Source of the DNA: Candidatus Nomurabacteria bacterium
Lineage (GTDB): Bacteria > Patescibacteriota > Minisyncoccia > Phycocordibacterales > UBA9973
DNA: 16,711 nucleotides
NCBI GenBank assembly: GCA_023267515.1
Contig: JAHFNF010000009.1
Span: 1-16,711, forward strand
Direction of reading: 5' to 3'
Shown: positions 14,082-16,711 of the stretch, piece by piece
Numbering within the stretch: position 1 is the stretch's first letter
Layout of the letters: each line of letters begins with the position of its first letter
Position numbers and translations under genes: made by a program
Notes under the pieces: generated by a model
Databases searched by the model: none
Seen by the model: the letters and a program-made list of their open reading frames with translations, nothing else
Told to the model about the DNA's origin: nothing

Positions 14082-14696
14082 ATGAAATTCATTTTGGGCA
14101 CAAAACAAAATATGACCCAGTATTTCGGTGAAGACGGAACAGTTTTTCCAGTCACCGTCATCTCTGCGGGCCCAGTGAAAGTAGTCGCCGTCAAAGCAGG
14201 AGGCAAGGATGGATATAATTCTGTCCAAGTCGGCTTTGGCGAGCAGAAGAAACATAGAATAAATAAAGCTCAAATCGGCCAAATGAAAGGGGATCTTTTT
14301 AAAGTGATGAAAGAGTTCCGTCTTAAAGAAGGAGATAAATTTGAAGGCGTTGTCGGTGACATGATTGATGTTTCTGCTTTTGCTATGGGAGACAAGCTTC
14401 AAGTTTCAGGAATTTCAAAAGGAAAAGGTTTCCAGGGCGTGGTAAAAAGACATGGCTTTCACGGTGGACCTCGCACGCACGGTCAAAAACACTCTGAGCG
14501 CGAGCCGGGTAGTATTGGCGGAGGTCTTCGTACCCACGTGCCAAAAGGTATGCGTATGGCCGGCCGTATGGGCTCAGACCGCATCACTATAAAGAATTTG
14601 AAAGTGGTACAAATTGATAAAGAAAGCAACACGATGCTCATTGAAGGGGCAGTACCGGGACGTCGTGGGACTTTGCTTGAAATAATCAGCCGATAA
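14082..14696 (+). CDS. rplC: Large-subunit ribosomal protein uL3
   Basis: uL3 is an early assembly protein of the 50S subunit whose central extension reaches the peptidyl transferase centre. The 204 residues begin MKFILGTKQNMTQYF, a variant of the standard KLGMTQ start. The family core GKGFQGVVKRHGFHGGPRTHG (114-134) and EPGSIGGG (141-148) is clear. The Gln that PrmB methylates in E. coli, in SIGQ, is replaced by Gly-Gly followed by LRTHVPKGMRMAGRMG, so that modification is not expected. It starts 8 bases after rpsJ and is followed 4 bases later by rplD. Confidence 0.97.
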   Translation: MKFILGTKQNMTQYFGEDGTVFPVTVISAGPVKVVAVKAGGKDGYNSVQVGFGEQKKHRINKAQIGQMKGDLFKVMKEFRLKEGDKFEGVVGDMIDVSAFAMGDKLQVSGISKGKGFQGVVKRHGFHGGPRTHGQKHSEREPGSIGGGLRTHVPKGMRMAGRMGSDRITIKNLKVVQIDKESNTMLIEGAVPGRRGTLLEIISR

Positions 14697-14700
14697 TTAT

Positions 14701-15360
14701 ATGTTGAAAGCTAAAATTTACAATCAAAAAGGAACGGATGCAGGTAGCATTGAACTGCCAGCGAATATTTTTGGCGTCAAATGGAATGCGGACCTTGTGC
14801 ATCAAGTGGTGGAAGGTATTCGCTCAAACAAGCGTGCTGGCACTGCGGACACAAAAGGACGCGGAGAAGTGCGCGGTGGAGGCCGAAAGCCTTGGAAGCA
14901 AAAAGGTACAGGACGCGCTCGTCACGGATCATCCCGTTCACCAATTTGGGTTGGTGGAGGTGTGACTCACGGACCGCTTGCTGAAAAAAACTATAAGAAA
15001 AAAATCAGCAAGAATATGATGAAAGCGGCATTATTTTCCGTGCTTTCCAAGAAATTCAAAGATGGCGAAGTTATTTTTGTGGACTCTCTTTCAACACCAA
15101 ACATCAAAACAAAATCTGCCGTAGAAGTGATGAAGAATCTTTCCAAAGGTACTGGCATAAAAGATTTTAGTATTTCTAAGAAGCCAAGAGCAGTGATCGC
15201 TTTGACTGCCAAAGACGAAAAGACAAATAAAAGCTTCCGCAATTTGCCACAAGTAGAAATGTCTTTGATGCAAAATATCAATCCGCACCAGATTTTGAAT
15301 TTAAAATATTTGATTATAGAAAATCCAGAGAATGCTTTAAAATTTTTAGCTAGTAAGTAA
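14701..15360 (+). CDS. rplD: Large-subunit ribosomal protein uL4
   Basis: uL4 lines the peptide exit tunnel and, in E. coli, autoregulates the S10 operon. The 219-residue protein has the long basic tunnel loop, KRAGTADTKGRGEVRGGG (44-61), KPWKQKGTGRARHGSSRSP (63-81) and GGGVTHGP (85-92). The C-terminal globular part ends with NPENALKFLASK. It follows rplC after 4 bases and precedes rplW by 13. No Shine-Dalgarno sequence is present. Whether it regulates its operon cannot be told, since the E. coli-type leader structure is not recognisable upstream of tuf or rpsJ. Confidence 0.97.
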   Translation: MLKAKIYNQKGTDAGSIELPANIFGVKWNADLVHQVVEGIRSNKRAGTADTKGRGEVRGGGRKPWKQKGTGRARHGSSRSPIWVGGGVTHGPLAEKNYKKKISKNMMKAALFSVLSKKFKDGEVIFVDSLSTPNIKTKSAVEVMKNLSKGTGIKDFSISKKPRAVIALTAKDEKTNKSFRNLPQVEMSLMQNINPHQILNLKYLIIENPENALKFLASK

Positions 15361-15373
15361 TTTTGTAAATAGC

Positions 15374-15649
15374 ATGACAGATATAAAAACAATCAAAAAG
15401 CCAAGAATCACCGAAAAAGTCTCACTCCTTGCAGAAAGGGGAGCTTATGTTTTTGAAGTGACGGCTCTAGCCACCAAGAATGAAATCAAAAAGGAAATTG
15501 AAAAGCTTTATAAAGTAAAGCCAATCAAAGTGAATGTGATTACTGTGCCAAGAAAGAAAATAATGATGCGAGGGAAAATTGGTATTCGCGGAGGTGGTAA
15601 AAAAGCGATTGTGTATTTAAAAAAGGGTGATAAGATAGAAATCGTTTAA
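15374..15649 (+). CDS. rplW: Large-subunit ribosomal protein uL23
   Basis: uL23 sits at the exit-tunnel rim and is the docking site for trigger factor and signal recognition particle. The 91-residue length is typical. Landmarks are PRITEKVSLLAERGAYVFEV (9-28), the helix KNEIKKEIEKLYKVKPIKVNV (35-55) and the loop with GKIGIRGGGKKAIVYLKKGDKI (67-88). It lies in the standard place between rplD and rplB and is A/T-rich before the start, with no Shine-Dalgarno. Confidence 0.96.
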   Translation: MTDIKTIKKPRITEKVSLLAERGAYVFEVTALATKNEIKKEIEKLYKVKPIKVNVITVPRKKIMMRGKIGIRGGGKKAIVYLKKGDKIEIV

Positions 15650-15662
15650 TTTTTATATTTAT

Positions 15663-16514
15663 ATGAAGACATACAAGCCTACAAGTAAATCAAGGAGACA
15701 AATGACAAACGTCGTATACCGAGGCGTTTTAACTAAGACTGCCCCAGAGAAATCTCTTACTCACGGATACAAGAGAAGCGTCGGCCGAAACAGCCAAGGA
15801 CGCATTACCACCCGCCACAAAGGCTCTGGACATAAGCGCCTTTATCGCGAAGTGGATTTTTCATATAACAAAAAAGATATTCCAGCAAAAATAATTAGCG
15901 TTGAATATGATCCAAACCGCTCTGCTTTTATTGGTCTTGCCGTTTATAAAGATGGTGAGAAAAGATATGTCATTTTGCCACAAAGCGTAAAAGCTGGAAG
16001 CGACTTTATAGTTTCAGAGAAAGCAGAATTAAAACCCGGCAATCGCACAATGCTAAAAAATATTCCTGTTGGAACTTTTGTATACAATGTTGAATTGAAG
16101 CAGGGAGGTGGCGCCAAAATCGCTCGCTCAGCCGGCATTTTTGCGCAAGTAGTCGCTAACGCCGAAGGACAGACAAATATAAAAATGCCATCTACCGAAG
16201 TGCGAAAAGTCTCCGAGCTTGCTTGGGCCTCTATCGGCTCCGTTTCTAACGAAGAGCATCATTTGGAAAATTACGGTAAGGCAGGACGCTCTCGCTGGAA
16301 GGGAATCCGCCCTACCGTGCGCGGTACAGCCATGAACCCTGTGGATCACCCATACGGAGGAGGTGAAGGCCGACAAGGACGCGGAACACGAAGACCAAAA
16401 ACAATGTGGGGTAAAGTCACCGGTGGACGCAAGACCCGTACTCCAAAGAAATACTCCAATGTCTTCATCGTCACTCGCCGACGCACAGGCAAGAACCGAA
16501 AAGCAACAGCTTAA
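15663..16514 (+). CDS. rplB: Large-subunit ribosomal protein uL2
   Basis: uL2 helps subunit association and lies near the peptidyl transferase centre. The 283 residues show GRNSQGRITTRHKGSGHKRLYR (41-62), the central barrel with EYDPNRSAFIGL (81-92), and the C-terminal loop GIRPTVRGTAMNPVDHPYGGGEGR (214-237). His229, important for E. coli L2 function, is kept, but the second His of DHPHGGG is Tyr231. The following RQGRGTRRPKTMWGKVTGGRKTR differs from E. coli. It is the last gene before a terminator and promoter, so the S10 operon is transcriptionally split after rplB. Confidence 0.97.
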   Translation: MKTYKPTSKSRRQMTNVVYRGVLTKTAPEKSLTHGYKRSVGRNSQGRITTRHKGSGHKRLYREVDFSYNKKDIPAKIISVEYDPNRSAFIGLAVYKDGEKRYVILPQSVKAGSDFIVSEKAELKPGNRTMLKNIPVGTFVYNVELKQGGGAKIARSAGIFAQVVANAEGQTNIKMPSTEVRKVSELAWASIGSVSNEEHHLENYGKAGRSRWKGIRPTVRGTAMNPVDHPYGGGEGRQGRGTRRPKTMWGKVTGGRKTRTPKKYSNVFIVTRRRTGKNRKATA

Positions 16515-16525
16515 AAAATCTCTCC

Positions 16526-16551
16526 AAAATCCCCGCAAGGGGATTTTGTTT
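16526..16551 (+). terminator. Intrinsic terminator between rplB and rpsS
   Basis: AAAATCCCC (16526-16534) pairs perfectly with GGGGATTTT (16539-16547) around a GCAA (GNRA) tetraloop, followed by GTTT. The inner stem AATCCCC/GGGGATT is the same as in the terminator before rnhA. It interrupts what is normally a continuous S10 operon. Confidence 0.85.
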
Positions 16552-16554
16552 AGT

Positions 16555-16582
16555 TTGACATTACCTTTAAATTTGCTAGTAT
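16555..16582 (+). promoter_or_regulatory. rpsS promoter (TTGACA, 16 nt, TGC-TAGTAT)
   Basis: TTGACA (16555-16560), a 16-nt spacer ending in TGC, and TAGTAT (16577-16582) followed by G. All elements and the spacing equal those of the tuf promoter. Transcription should begin about 16589. The -35 lies directly after the terminator U tract. Confidence 0.8.
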
Positions 16583-16588
16583 GAACAC

Positions 16589-16613
16589 GAGCTCGTTTCG
16601 GGCTTATTTTTTA
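16589..16613 (+). promoter_or_regulatory. Leader hairpin with U tract at the predicted +1 of rpsS
   Basis: AGCTCG (16590-16595) pairs with CGGGCT (16599-16604) around TTT, including one G-U pair, and a further G-U pair adds base 16589. TATTTTTTAT follows. The stem begins 7-8 nt after the -10 box, matching the str and tuf leaders. Confidence 0.5.
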
Positions 16614-16620
16614 TAGAAAA

Positions 16621-16711
16621 ATGACTAGATCACTCAAAAAAGGCGCATATGTGGACCCGAAGCTTCTCTTAAAGATTGCCGGCAAGAACCCGCTCCAGAC
16701 CCCGATGATCA
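16621..16711 (+). CDS. rpsS: Small-subunit ribosomal protein uS19, N-terminal part (cut by window end)
   Basis: Only the first 30 residues are inside the window. MTRSLKKGAYVDPKLLLKI matches the uS19 N terminus (usually MPRSLKKGPFVD). uS19 lies in the 30S head and with uS13 contacts the A-site finger. It follows rplB as in the standard S10 operon, but here it has its own promoter and leader hairpin. The start is the ATG at 16621, after an A/U-rich leader of about 32 nt without a Shine-Dalgarno sequence. Confidence 0.93.
   Translation, partial: MTRSLKKGAYVDPKLLLKIAGKNPLQTPMI

Noticed and set aside
13932-14402. Open frame antisense to rpsJ and rplC (156 codons)
   Set aside because: It spans two clear ribosomal protein genes on the other strand and shows no family features.
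1-16711. CRISPR arrays, tRNA genes, insertion sequences, phage or toxin-antitoxin genes
   Set aside because: No regularly spaced repeats, cloverleaf-like sequences, transposase motifs or small paired genes were seen on either strand.

Overview
This window looks like chromosomal DNA from a Candidate Phyla Radiation (Patescibacteria) bacterium, most likely a Parcubacteria lineage. The evidence is the combination of a ComEC protein split into separate membrane and metallo-beta-lactamase genes, an S12 with a loop insertion of about 13 residues, moderate-to-low GC, very tight gene packing, and almost no Shine-Dalgarno sequences. The lineage is inferred from protein style; no rRNA gene is present to confirm it.

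Layout. (1) 1-4450 is mixed single-copy genes: the C-terminal end of a cysteine-rich, probably secreted protein; rnhA (RNase HI) directly abutting a ComEC channel gene; a convergent Fe/Mn superoxide dismutase; a divergent ComEC-type metallo-beta-lactamase gene; and an unrecognised six-helix membrane protein behind a consensus sigma-70 promoter. (2) 4470-5441 holds a bidirectional terminator, rpmB (bL28) on the minus strand, a short divergent promoter region with an inverted repeat, and an S2P-type M50 protease. (3) 5468-8627 is the str operon rpsL-rpsG-fusA. (4) 8644-12275 is a cassette not found here in the textbook str/S10 order: pyrD-pyrE-pyrF, which would convert dihydroorotate to UMP and have overlapping start/stop codons, followed by an aspartokinase-like catalytic domain without ACT domains. 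(5) 12277-16711 is tuf-rpsJ-rplC-rplD-rplW-rplB, then a terminator and a new promoter, then the start of rpsS.

How it works together. Most of the window serves translation. Two things stand out. First, the normally continuous str-tuf-S10 block is cut by the pyrimidine/aspartokinase cassette and again by a terminator-promoter between rplB and rpsS. Second, the three translation transcription units (rpsL, tuf, rpsS) share one architecture: a strong promoter, then a small GC hairpin whose 5' arm begins about 7 nt after the -10 box, that is at the predicted +1, then a U-rich run and the start codon. This looks like a promoter-proximal regulatory or stabilising element and is the best candidate here for something undescribed. 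By contrast rnhA, the metallo-beta-lactamase gene and pyrD have -10 boxes 5-9 nt before their ATG and are predicted to give leaderless or nearly leaderless mRNAs.

No tRNA, rRNA, CRISPR array, insertion sequence or phage gene was seen. No stretch over 300 bases lacks a gene; the longest gap (12216-12437) holds a terminator, the tuf promoter and its leader.
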